Shown here: positions 1-6,128 of the stretch, in pieces
How positions within the stretch are numbered: the first letter of the stretch is position 1
Layout of the letters: each line of letters opens with the position of its first letter
Source: Myxococcota bacterium
GTDB taxonomy: Bacteria; Myxococcota; Polyangia; GCA-2747355; JAKLHH01
Assembly (NCBI GenBank): GCA_022710245.1
Contig: JAKLHH010000104.1
Location: forward strand, 1-12,072
DNA length: 12,072 nucleotides
Direction: 5' to 3'
The notes under the pieces: model-generated
Seen by the model: the letters and a program-made list of their open reading frames with translations, nothing else
The model's database searches: none
Told to the model about the DNA's origin: nothing
Translations under genes and position numbers: made by a program

Positions 1-1
1 C

Positions 2-2152
2 GGCGAGATCGCCTTCCTCTCGGCGGCCTACTACCAGGTCACCGCCGCCAAGGGCACGCAGGTGAAGGTGACGGTGGAGCGCTCGCAGCCGCTCCTCGCG
101 GTGCACCTGGTGACGGGCGACCCGAAGCAGCCCACCATCGCCAGCATCTCGCCGGAGAAGACCTCCGTCAGCCTCGCCTCGCAGGGGACGGTCACCATCA
201 TCGCCGCCTCCACCGCGCGCAAGGACTCGCACCTGCCCTTCTCGCTGGCGGTGACCGAGGAGGCCGCGCCGACGCCGGACTCCGGCAGCCCGCGCAGCGA
301 CGGCGGCCCGCTCGGCGACACCGGCACCACCCAGCCGCCGGCGAGCTCGGGCTGCGCGCTGGCGCCGTCGGCAGCGAACGTCCCGCCCCTCGGCCTCGCG
401 CTCCTCGGGCTCGCGCTCGCCCTGCCCCTGATGGGCTGGTCGCGGCAGCTGACCACCGACCGGCGCCGCTCCGCTCGCCGCACTGGCGCCCGCGCCGCCC
501 TGCTCGTCGCCCTCGCGGCCGCGCTCCTCGCTGCGCTCGCGGCCTGCTCCGACAAGGCCGCGGCCCCTGACGTCGGGGCGGACCTCCTGCGCGCCGATCT
601 CTCGCGCGACCTCTCCGCCGACCACGCGCGGGGGCCCGACGCTTCCGGCCCGCTCAAGGTCGGCGAGTACGTCGACCTGCCCGCCGACGCGGCGGGCCTG
701 GTGAAGGCCGCGCAGCCGCTGACCGGGAGCGGCAGCGAGCGGTTCCTCGCCCTCCTCTACTCGCAGGACGAGACCGCGCTGAAGCAGCACAAGTACACGG
801 CCAAGGAGGGGAGCACGCAGCCGATGGTCCTGCCCGACCCGCCAGGCGGCTGGGCCGCCGAGGGCTCCCATCACCGCTGCAGCTTCCACGAGCAGCTCGC
901 GCGGCTCCTCGCCTCGCACCCGAGGGCCTGGCGCCAGCCGAAGACCTGGCAGGCCGCGGGGCAGCCGCCCAAGGTCGGCGACACGCGCACCTTCGACCTG
1001 CAGGACTACGGCAAGACCATCACCATCAGCGCCAAGGCGATCGCCGTGGACAGCGCCGCGGCCTTCTGGCTCGACACCACGACCCAGCCGCTCGCCTCGA
1101 TCGACGGCACGATGCTGCAGCAGCTCGTCGACGGCTTCGGCAAGATCGTGGTCCCGCGCGAGCGCGTCTACTTCGGCAAGGAGTCGGACCTCAACGGCGA
1201 CGGCGTCATCGACGTCCTCCTCACGCCGACGGTGGCCCACGAGTCCGGGCGCACCGCCTACGTCTCCCTCTGCGACCTGGTCGATCCCAAGCTGGTCGCG
1301 GCCTGCCCGCTCTCGAACCAGATGGAGCTCCTCTACATGAGCCCGCCGAGCAGCCTGCAGCCGCCGATGAACACGGCGAACGCGCTCCTCGAGGTGGCCG
1401 CGCACGAGCTGCAGCACGCGATCTACTTCCACCACAAGTTCGTCCTCAACAACAACACGAGCGCGGTCGAGAACCCCTACATCACCGAGGGGCTCTCCGC
1501 GCTCGCCGAGGACCTCTCGGGCTACGGCTCGGGGACCTTCTTCACCTCGATGAGCACGCTCGCCGGGATCAACGACGTCGCGGTGCCGAACCTGACCGGC
1601 GAGGCGGTGAGCAACTACGTGCCGGCGCCCGCCGACGGCATCATGCGCGGGGCGGGGTACCTGCTGATGCGCTACCTCTTCGATCGCGCCGGCGGCGAGA
1701 CGCTCGACGCGGCGGGGATGCCCGTCGACAAGGGCGGCGTCGCCTGGCTGCGCGCCTTCGTCGAGGGCAAGCCGGTCAACGTCGCCAGCTTCACGGGCAC
1801 GACCAAGCTGACGCTGGCCGAGCTCGGCCTCGCGTTCTGGACCGCGCTCGCGGTGAGCAACCGCGGCGCCAGCGGCGCGCCCATCACCAGCGACCCCAGG
1901 CTCAACTACGCGCCCACCACCACCGACCCGCTGACCACCAAGCAGCGCGGGATGAACCTCTTCGGCACCTACAAGGGGATGTCCCTCACCGGCCCGAAGA
2001 CGCAGGCCCTCGGCGCGGCGGACGGCAAGGTCTACGCGGGGGGCGGCGAGCTGCTGACGATCTCGCCCGCCGCGGGCGCGGCGAAGCTGACCTTCACGAT
2101 CGAGACCGAGCCGGCGGCCAAGGCGCTGGTGCGGCTGATCCGCGTCGAATAG
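2..2152 (+). CDS. Secreted lipoprotein zinc metalloprotease (HExxH, hyicolysin/M30-like), 5' end outside window, in-frame with an upstream surface-protein tail
   Basis: The frame is open from base 2 to TAG at 2150-2152, so the true start lies left of the window. Two units are visible. The first (about 2-448) is a beta-rich stretch, a Pro/Asp/Ser/Gly linker and a MYXO-CTERM-like tail. The second can start at ATG 431 (573 aa) and has an Arg-rich n-region, an Ala/Leu core and lipobox LAAC (Cys39 in that numbering). It then has an Asp-rich spacer and the peptidase part: a DxNxDG-type calcium-like loop (D253, N255, D257), HELQH (H325, E326, H329) and TEGLSALAED, whose E353 is a likely third zinc ligand. 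Spacing and motifs resemble M30 hyicolysin-like gluzincins. The expected role is a zinc-dependent peptidase at the cell surface; the substrate is unknown. The peptidase call rests on motifs seen here. Whether this is one polyprotein or two genes that lost a stop codon is unresolved. Confidence 0.75.
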   Translation, partial: GEIAFLSAAYYQVTAAKGTQVKVTVERSQPLLAVHLVTGDPKQPTIASISPEKTSVSLASQGTVTIIAASTARKDSHLPFSLAVTEEAAPTPDSGSPRSDGGPLGDTGTTQPPASSGCALAPSAANVPPLGLALLGLALALPLMGWSRQLTTDRRRSARRTGARAALLVALAAALLAALAACSDKAAAPDVGADLLRADLSRDLSADHARGPDASGPLKVGEYVDLPADAAGLVKAAQPLTGSGSERFLALLYSQDETALKQHKYTAKEGSTQPMVLPDPPGGWAAEGSHHRCSFHEQLARLLASHPRAWRQPKTWQAAGQPPKVGDTRTFDLQDYGKTITISAKAIAVDSAAAFWLDTTTQPLASIDGTMLQQLVDGFGKIVVPRERVYFGKESDLNGDGVIDVLLTPTVAHESGRTAYVSLCDLVDPKLVAACPLSNQMELLYMSPPSSLQPPMNTANALLEVAAHELQHAIYFHHKFVLNNNTSAVENPYITEGLSALAEDLSGYGSGTFFTSMSTLAGINDVAVPNLTGEAVSNYVPAPADGIMRGAGYLLMRYLFDRAGGETLDAAGMPVDKGGVAWLRAFVEGKPVNVASFTGTTKLTLAELGLAFWTALAVSNRGASGAPITSDPRLNYAPTTTDPLTTKQRGMNLFGTYKGMSLTGPKTQALGAADGKVYAGGGELLTISPAAGAAKLTFTIETEPAAKALVRLIRVE
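353..547 (+). other. Junction of MYXO-CTERM-like tail and internal lipoprotein signal peptide
   Basis: From Cys codon 353-355 the frame reads a short Ala/Pro linker, a hydrophobic helix rich in Gly, Leu and Ala, and a basic end (GWSRQ, then RRRSARR). This is the layout of a MYXO-CTERM sorting tail. It is followed directly by a second hydrophobic stretch ending in the lipobox Cys codon 545-547. No stop lies between them. ATG 431 is the best internal start, but no Shine-Dalgarno precedes it. The codon CAG 446-448 is one transition from TAG, and a TGA lies one frame over at 450-452. Confidence 0.5.
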
Positions 2153-2183
2153 CAGGTATTTCGATCGCGGCCGCTCCGCCCGA

Positions 2184-2200
2184 CCGCCCCACCTGGGCGG
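2184..2200 (+). terminator. Small GC hairpin after the metalloprotease gene
   Basis: CCGCCC (2184-2189), a 5-nt loop and GGGCGG (2195-2200) form a perfect 6-bp stem, 31 nt after the stop codon. No T-run follows, so it is at best a weak or Rho-assisted terminator. Confidence 0.25.
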
Positions 2201-2217
2201 CGCCGCTCCTCCAGTCC

Positions 2218-2247
2218 TTGACGGCGCAACAGCGGGCCGACTACGTT
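2218..2247 (+). promoter_or_regulatory. Sigma-70-like promoter for the Cys-rich lipoprotein gene
   Basis: TTGACG at 2218-2223 matches the -35 consensus at 5 of 6 positions. TACGTT follows after an 18-bp spacer at 2242-2247 as a weak -10 (3 of 6). The expected transcript start is about 40 nt before ATG 2295. Sequence match only. Confidence 0.4.
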
Positions 2248-2294
2248 CCGGTCCGTGTCGGGCAACGAGTGCCCGCCCCGCAGAGGAGGTCTGG

Positions 2295-3728
2295 ATGCGC
2301 TTCGCAGTGCTCGCGTCGCTGATGCTCACGCTCGGCGCCTGCAGCAACAACCAGCAGAACCCCACGCCCGACAGCACGGTCGACGCCACGCCGTCGGCGA
2401 AGGAGGGCGGCGGCGCCGAGGCGGTCGCGCAGAAGGCGGTCGGCGAGGCCTGCGGCGGCGACAAGGAGTGCGTCAGCGGCATCTGCTTCGCGAGCAAGTG
2501 CGCCAAGGCCTGCACCGCGCCGACCGACTGCACGGCGGAGCAGGACTGCTCGAGCGACGACGGCAAGCGCTACCTCTGCGTGACGCGAGCCTACGCGGAG
2601 GAGATCGGCACCTCCTGCGCGGTGACCGGGACCTGCTCGAGGGGCAAGTGCCTGGGCGGCGCCGAGAGCGCCTACGCCTACTGCACCGCCGAGTGCAAGC
2701 TCGACACCGACTGCCCGCCGGCCTTCTTCTGCCGCGAGCTCCGCGACAAGACCAAGGTCTGCGCCAAGCGCGGGTTCTGCTTCCGCTGCCAGTACGACGC
2801 GCAGTGCGGGAGCGGCAAGTGCCTCAAGGTGGGGAGCGAGAGCTTCTGCACCAAGAGCTGCACCAAGGACAGCACCGAGTGCCCGCGCGTGGCGGACTGC
2901 AAGGACGTCGGCGGGTCGACCTACTGCGTGCACCGCAGCGGGAGCTGCGTCGGCGACGGCTCGCAGTGCACGCCCTGCACCCTCGACACGGACTGCAAGG
3001 GCACGGGGAGCCTTTGCCTCTCGTACGTCTGGTCGGGTGAGGCCTTCTGCTCGAATAACTGCGACTCGCGCGCCTGCCCCACCTCGTCGACGCAGACCTT
3101 CGAGTGCTACGGTCCGGTCCAGCTCAGCGCCACCGAGTCGGTCAAGCAGTGCGTGCCCGTCGACACGGTGAACCCGAAGGACAAGGCCCAGCCCACCTGC
3201 CTCAAGGCCGGGCTCAAGCCGTCCATGGAGGTGGGGGACATCATGGACGACTTCGCCATGGTCGGCTACGTCGACGAGAACAAGGACAACTCGCTGGTCG
3301 GCGAGACCCTGCGCGTGGTCAAGCTCTCCGAGTTCGCCAGCTCGGCGAAGATCATCCTCTTCAACATCTCGGCGGGATGGTGCCCGGTGTGCCAGGAGGA
3401 GACGCAGGGCAAGGGGACCAACCTCGGCTTCGCGGACCTGATGGCGAAGTACCGCGACCAGGGCCTGATGATCTTCCAGGTCCTGAACGACTCCGACGTC
3501 TACGGCGGCAACATCCCGCCGTCGGTGAAGCTCCTCGATGCCTGGAACGTCAAGATGAAGGCGGCCGGCGCCTGCGGCATTGACCCCGCCTATCGCACGA
3601 TGGCGTGGGACACCGCGGGGAGCGTGCCGCTCAACATGATCCTCGACGCGAAGACGCGCAAGGTGCTGGCCAAGTTCGTCGGGCTTGGCGCGGAGAGCGC
3701 CATCACGAAGTACCTTCCCGCGCCCTAG
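2295..3728 (+). CDS. Cys-rich lipoprotein with C-terminal thioredoxin-like domain
   Basis: The product is 477 aa. ATG 2295 is preceded by AGGAGGT at 2284-2290 with a 4-nt spacer. The signal peptide ends in lipobox LGAC, giving lipidation at Cys16. After a short Asn/Pro/Asp/Thr spacer, residues 45-300 are a series of Cys-rich segments (such as GGDKECVSGIC and DTDCPPAFFC) of the type common in large myxobacterial surface lipoproteins; these are probably disulfide-bonded. Residues 310-477 form a TlpA/AhpC-TSA-like thioredoxin fold with WCPVC at 362-366 and a late SVPLNMILD segment, where the family normally has its cis-Pro region. The likely role is thiol-disulfide exchange at the outer envelope, perhaps on its own Cys-rich region or on neighbours; this is inference. 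It could instead be a peroxiredoxin-like reductase. It appears to be monocistronic. Confidence 0.85.
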   Translation: MRFAVLASLMLTLGACSNNQQNPTPDSTVDATPSAKEGGGAEAVAQKAVGEACGGDKECVSGICFASKCAKACTAPTDCTAEQDCSSDDGKRYLCVTRAYAEEIGTSCAVTGTCSRGKCLGGAESAYAYCTAECKLDTDCPPAFFCRELRDKTKVCAKRGFCFRCQYDAQCGSGKCLKVGSESFCTKSCTKDSTECPRVADCKDVGGSTYCVHRSGSCVGDGSQCTPCTLDTDCKGTGSLCLSYVWSGEAFCSNNCDSRACPTSSTQTFECYGPVQLSATESVKQCVPVDTVNPKDKAQPTCLKAGLKPSMEVGDIMDDFAMVGYVDENKDNSLVGETLRVVKLSEFASSAKIILFNISAGWCPVCQEETQGKGTNLGFADLMAKYRDQGLMIFQVLNDSDVYGGNIPPSVKLLDAWNVKMKAAGACGIDPAYRTMAWDTAGSVPLNMILDAKTRKVLAKFVGLGAESAITKYLPAP

Positions 3729-3830
3729 CTCCTCGATCGTCGCTTGCAGCGCCAGTAACCCCTCGCTCATCGCCTGCGTCGCCAGCTCCGCGACCGTCAG
3801 CGTCCTGCCACCTCGTTCCAGACCAGCACG

Positions 3831-3984
3831 GCGGACTCGTGGGGCAGGTATCTAACCTGCACCCTGCTTCCGCCTGCTGGAGAGCGGACTCACAGGTGAG
3901 GTCTTGAACCTGAGCGGGGTCTCCGCCTCCGGGAGGGCGGACCCTGGGTGCAGGTTCAAAACCTGGGGCGGGTTTCCGCCTGGT
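3831..3984. repeat. 53-bp-period tandem array of nested inverted repeats
   Basis: AACCTG occurs at 3854, 3907 and 3960; TCCGCCT at 3869, 3922 and 3975; GCGGAC at 3831, 3884 and 3937. All three motifs recur at exactly 53 bp. Within a unit, TCCGCC pairs with GGCGGA, and AACCTG pairs with CAGGTT (3951-3956). The middle unit (3907-3956) can fold into a long nested hairpin. Across unit borders CAGGTT-N3-AACCTG (3951-3965) is a perfect hyphenated palindrome; a near copy lies at 3845-3859. No open frame fits. The array occupies most of the 322-bp gap between genes. It could be a REP-like element, a structured RNA, a terminator cluster or an operator array. Confidence 0.75.
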
Positions 3985-3985
3985 G

Positions 3986-4007
3986 CCCGGGCCGGCCCGG
4001 GCCGGCC
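3986..4007. repeat. Direct duplication of CCCGGGCCGG
   Basis: Two perfect adjacent copies of the 10-mer (3986-3995 and 3996-4005) are followed by CC. The tract is self-complementary and pure G+C, so it can form alternative strong hairpins. It lies immediately after the 53-bp array and 43 nt before the next start codon. Confidence 0.6.
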
Positions 4008-4038
4008 TCCTCGCCTGGCGATCCCCCCGTCCGGGTGC

Positions 4039-4044
4039 TAGCGT
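4039..4044 (+). promoter_or_regulatory. -10 element TAGCGT of a probable leaderless promoter
   Basis: TAGCGT fits TANNNT and is followed by exactly 6 nt and then ATG 4051. There is no Shine-Dalgarno before this ATG. The -35 is weak (TGGCGA at 4016-4021, 17-bp spacer). The same arrangement precedes ATG 4971 and ATG 7129. Confidence 0.45.
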
Positions 4045-4050
4045 CGGGCC

Positions 4051-4788
4051 ATGCACAGACTGACGCTCGCCCTGCTCGCCCTCGCGAGCTGCACCCCTCC
4101 ACCGCCTGCCCCGACGAGCCCGCCGCCCGCGAGCGCGCCCGCCTCCGCGCCCGCCGCCGCCGCTCCCGAGCCTGACTTCGTCCCGCCGCGGCTCCTCGCG
4201 CAGGTGACGCCCACCTACCCGCCCGCGCTGGTCCGCGAGCACGTGGAGGGGCGCGTCATCCTCGAGCTCCTCCTCGACGAGGCCGGCGCCGTGAAGAAGG
4301 CCCGCGTCTTCCGCTCCGTCCACCCCGAGCTCGACCAGGCGGCCCTCGACGCCGCGCCTCGCCTCCGCTTCTCGCCCGCCCGCCGCCGCGGCGCCCCCGT
4401 CCGCCACCGCCTGCACTTCACCTTCGCCTTCGTCCTCGACGGGGACGCGACCCCCGGCGGCACCCCGCCGCTGGCGGGCGACGCCGCCACCGCCAGGCGC
4501 ACTGCCACCGGCGCGCGGCCGCGGCCGACGCCGGCGGCGATCGCCGCGGCGGTCGACGCGCTCCGCCCGGAGCTCCAGCGCGTCTGCGGGAAGACCGGCG
4601 CGAAGGGGCGCTTCCCGCTGACCCTCCGCGTCCTGCCGACGGGGCGCCTCGAGGACGCGGTGACGGACGGCGCGAGAGCCGGCACGCCGGCCGCGGTCTG
4701 CATCGAGCGCCTGCTCGAGGAGGGCCTGGCGCTGCAGCCCTTCCACGGCGCGCCGGTCTCGGCGCAGCTCGAGGTGGAGCTGAAGTAG
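4051..4788 (+). CDS. TonB C-terminal-like lipoprotein with an AgmX/PglI-type C-terminal domain
   Basis: The product is 245 aa. The short signal sequence ends in LASC (lipid on Cys14), followed by a Pro/Ala/Ser-rich flexible linker (residues 15-40). Residues 43-130 match a TonB C-terminal domain: PTYPPAL, the glycine in EGRVILELLLDEAG, DQAALDAAPRLRFSPA and a terminal FTFAF strand. Residues 160-245 look like the AgmX/PglI C-terminal domain, with paired cysteines C179 and C217, the strand LTLRVLPTGRLEDA and a closing FHGAPVSAQLEVEL. TonB domains normally contact outer-membrane receptors from a protein fixed in the inner membrane. Here the anchor is a lipid and there is no N-terminal membrane helix, so energy coupling through ExbB/ExbD is doubtful; an adaptor or envelope-structural role is more likely. 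The start is set by the signal peptide and by the TANNNT-N6-ATG context. Confidence 0.8.
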   Translation: MHRLTLALLALASCTPPPPAPTSPPPASAPASAPAAAAPEPDFVPPRLLAQVTPTYPPALVREHVEGRVILELLLDEAGAVKKARVFRSVHPELDQAALDAAPRLRFSPARRRGAPVRHRLHFTFAFVLDGDATPGGTPPLAGDAATARRTATGARPRPTPAAIAAAVDALRPELQRVCGKTGAKGRFPLTLRVLPTGRLEDAVTDGARAGTPAAVCIERLLEEGLALQPFHGAPVSAQLEVELK

Positions 4789-4958
4789 CCGCTCGCCCGC
4801 GGCGCGTGGTCCAGCTGTCGACCGCGACGGCACCCCATCTGGCCACGACCTCGGCACTGGCCACGGTCTCGGCGCAGGGCGCGCTCGCCGGACCCAATGC
4901 TGGTGACGAGCGACCTCTCCGGTCGCTGCACGCGCGTGCCTGGCGCGCCCAACCACGC

Positions 4959-4964
4959 TATCCT
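4959..4964 (+). promoter_or_regulatory. -10 element TATCCT of a probable leaderless promoter
   Basis: TATCCT is followed by 6 nt and ATG 4971, the same geometry as at 4039 and 7117. No clear -35 and no Shine-Dalgarno are visible. It supports ATG 4971 over the upstream in-frame GTG at 4806. Confidence 0.5.
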
Positions 4965-4970
4965 TCGCGG

Positions 4971-5669
4971 ATGACCATCACCGTCCACCATCGTGTTGAT
5001 CGATCCGACCTCGGCCTCGGCGTGGTCCGCGCGGAGGGCCTCGAGGTGAGTCAGGCCGCCACGACGCTCTCCATCGAGCTCGACCGCTGCATCGCCGCGC
5101 GTCGGAGCGGCGCGCTCTCGCCCGAGGAGGAGCGGGTGCGCCAGGGCGCCCGTGACGTGCTGCGCAACGGCAGCTACCGCCCGACCGGCCGCGGCAAGCC
5201 GGCGAGCGAGTACCTGCTCCGCGCGGCCACCGAGGAGAGCTTCCCGCGCATCAGCGGCCCCGTCGACGCGAACAACCTGGTCAGCCTCGAGCACCTCGTC
5301 CCCATCTCGGTCTGGGACCTCGACCTCGCCGGCAGCGACGAGGCCGAGGTGCGCCTCGGCCGCCCCGACGAGCGCTACGTCTTCAACGCCGCGGGCCAGG
5401 TGCTCGAGCTCGCCGACCTGGTCTGCGGCTGCGCGCTCCGCGACGGCGCCTCGCACCCCGTCGTCACCCCGATCAAGGACAGCCTGGCGACCAAGCTCCG
5501 CGAGAGCACAACCCACATCGCCGGCTGCATCTACTACCCGCTCGCCGCCGGGAGCGCCGAGGCGCTCGGCCGTGTCACCGAGGAGCTCCTCAAGTGGCTC
5601 CTCACCTGCGGGGCGAAGGTCCGCGGCGCCTGCGCGGTGGCGCTGCCGGGGCAGAGCGTCACTCTCTGA
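4971..5669 (+). CDS. B3/B4 domain protein (Phe-tRNA-synthetase beta-like, stand-alone)
   Basis: The product is 232 aa, with no signal peptide or membrane helix, so it is cytosolic. The sequence follows the stand-alone B3/B4 family (COG3382 type): GSYRPTGRGKPASEYLLRAA (68-87), FPRISGPVDANNLVSLEHLV (91-110), PISVWDLD (111-118), RYVFNAAGQVLELADLVC (135-152) and TPIKDSLATKLRESTTHIAG (166-185). In phenylalanyl-tRNA synthetase the B3/B4 module holds the editing site for mischarged tRNA. Free-standing members are poorly characterised, and trans-editing is only an inference. The length is typical for the family. I chose ATG 4971 because the leaderless -10 lies just before it and the extra 55 codons from GTG 4806 are low in complexity and resemble no known domain. 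It is monocistronic; the downstream gap carries a minisatellite. Confidence 0.85.
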   Translation: MTITVHHRVDRSDLGLGVVRAEGLEVSQAATTLSIELDRCIAARRSGALSPEEERVRQGARDVLRNGSYRPTGRGKPASEYLLRAATEESFPRISGPVDANNLVSLEHLVPISVWDLDLAGSDEAEVRLGRPDERYVFNAAGQVLELADLVCGCALRDGASHPVVTPIKDSLATKLRESTTHIAGCIYYPLAAGSAEALGRVTEELLKWLLTCGAKVRGACAVALPGQSVTL

Positions 5670-5731
5670 GCACCGCGTCCGGTCCACCCCGACGCGCCCT
5701 GGCGGTGGTCGGCCGGAGGCATGGTCGCCAC

Positions 5732-5850
5732 GTGCGCTGCCTCGCCGCGTGCGCTGCCTCGCCGCGTGCGCTGCCTCGCCGCGTGCGCTGCCTCGCCGCG
5801 TGCGCTGCCTCGCCGCGTGCGCTGCCTCGCCGCGTGCGCGCTGCCTCGTC
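5732..5850. repeat. 17-bp minisatellite, six perfect copies plus a diverged seventh
   Basis: The unit GTGCGCTGCCTCGCCGC starts at 5732, 5749, 5766, 5783, 5800 and 5817, all identical. A seventh copy from 5834 has an extra GC and a changed end. There are no spacers of differing sequence, so it is not CRISPR. The 17-bp period leaves frames open on both strands and so creates false ORFs. It lies 62 bp after the B3/B4 gene. Identical copies point to recent expansion and likely copy-number variation between strains. Confidence 0.9.
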
Positions 5851-6115
5851 CACCGCGCGCTCCGAGGGCAGCTGATCGCACCGGAGGGCTGCGCCAGCGC
5901 AGCTCTGCCCACTTCGTCTGCAGCGTCGAACTGAACCGGGGTCGGCCACCATCGCGACCTGCCGTGCGCACCTGACGCGTTTCTGTTTCGAATCGCAACA
6001 GCTCTCGCCTCGGCGACCCCGCTCGCGCGCACGAACTCGCGGCAATCGCGAGCGGCGCACCGCGTCGGCGGCGCTGGCCCGTGCCTTGCTCGACGCGCGC
6101 TGCAGACGACAGCTC
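5851..6115. other. Non-coding spacer upstream of the CBM21-like gene, with a 9-bp inverted repeat
   Basis: I see no credible gene here. CCGCTCGCG (6019-6027) and CGCGAGCGG (6047-6055) form a perfect 9-bp inverted repeat. CTCGCG at 6036-6041 competes for the same right arm with a 5-nt loop. A less GC-rich patch lies near 5985-6000. A promoter for the gene at 6129 must be in this stretch, but no clear -35/-10 pair is visible. Confidence 0.35.
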
Positions 6116-6122
6116 GGAGGAG
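6116..6122 (+). promoter_or_regulatory. Strong Shine-Dalgarno deciding between two adjacent ATGs
   Basis: GGAGGAG lies 3 nt before ATG 6126 and 6 nt before ATG 6129. The spacing favours ATG 6129. This contrasts with the neighbouring genes at 4971 and 7129, which lack a ribosome binding site. Confidence 0.65.
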
Positions 6123-6128
6123 CGGATG

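Noticed and set aside
2153..2294. Strong Rho-independent terminator after the metalloprotease gene
   Set aside because: The 6-bp hairpin at 2184-2200 has no following T-run, so I list it only as a weak candidate.
2241..3770. 509-aa minus-strand open frame
   Set aside because: It is antisense to the Cys-rich thioredoxin-like lipoprotein and has biased Arg/Ala/Val composition with no recognisable domain.
4806..4970. N-terminal extension of the B3/B4 gene from GTG 4806
   Set aside because: The extra 55 codons match no part of the family, have no ribosome binding site, and contain the TATCCT -10 element that fits ATG 4971.
5732..5850. Possible CRISPR array
   Set aside because: The units are contiguous 17-mers with no unique spacers, and no cas gene is in the window.
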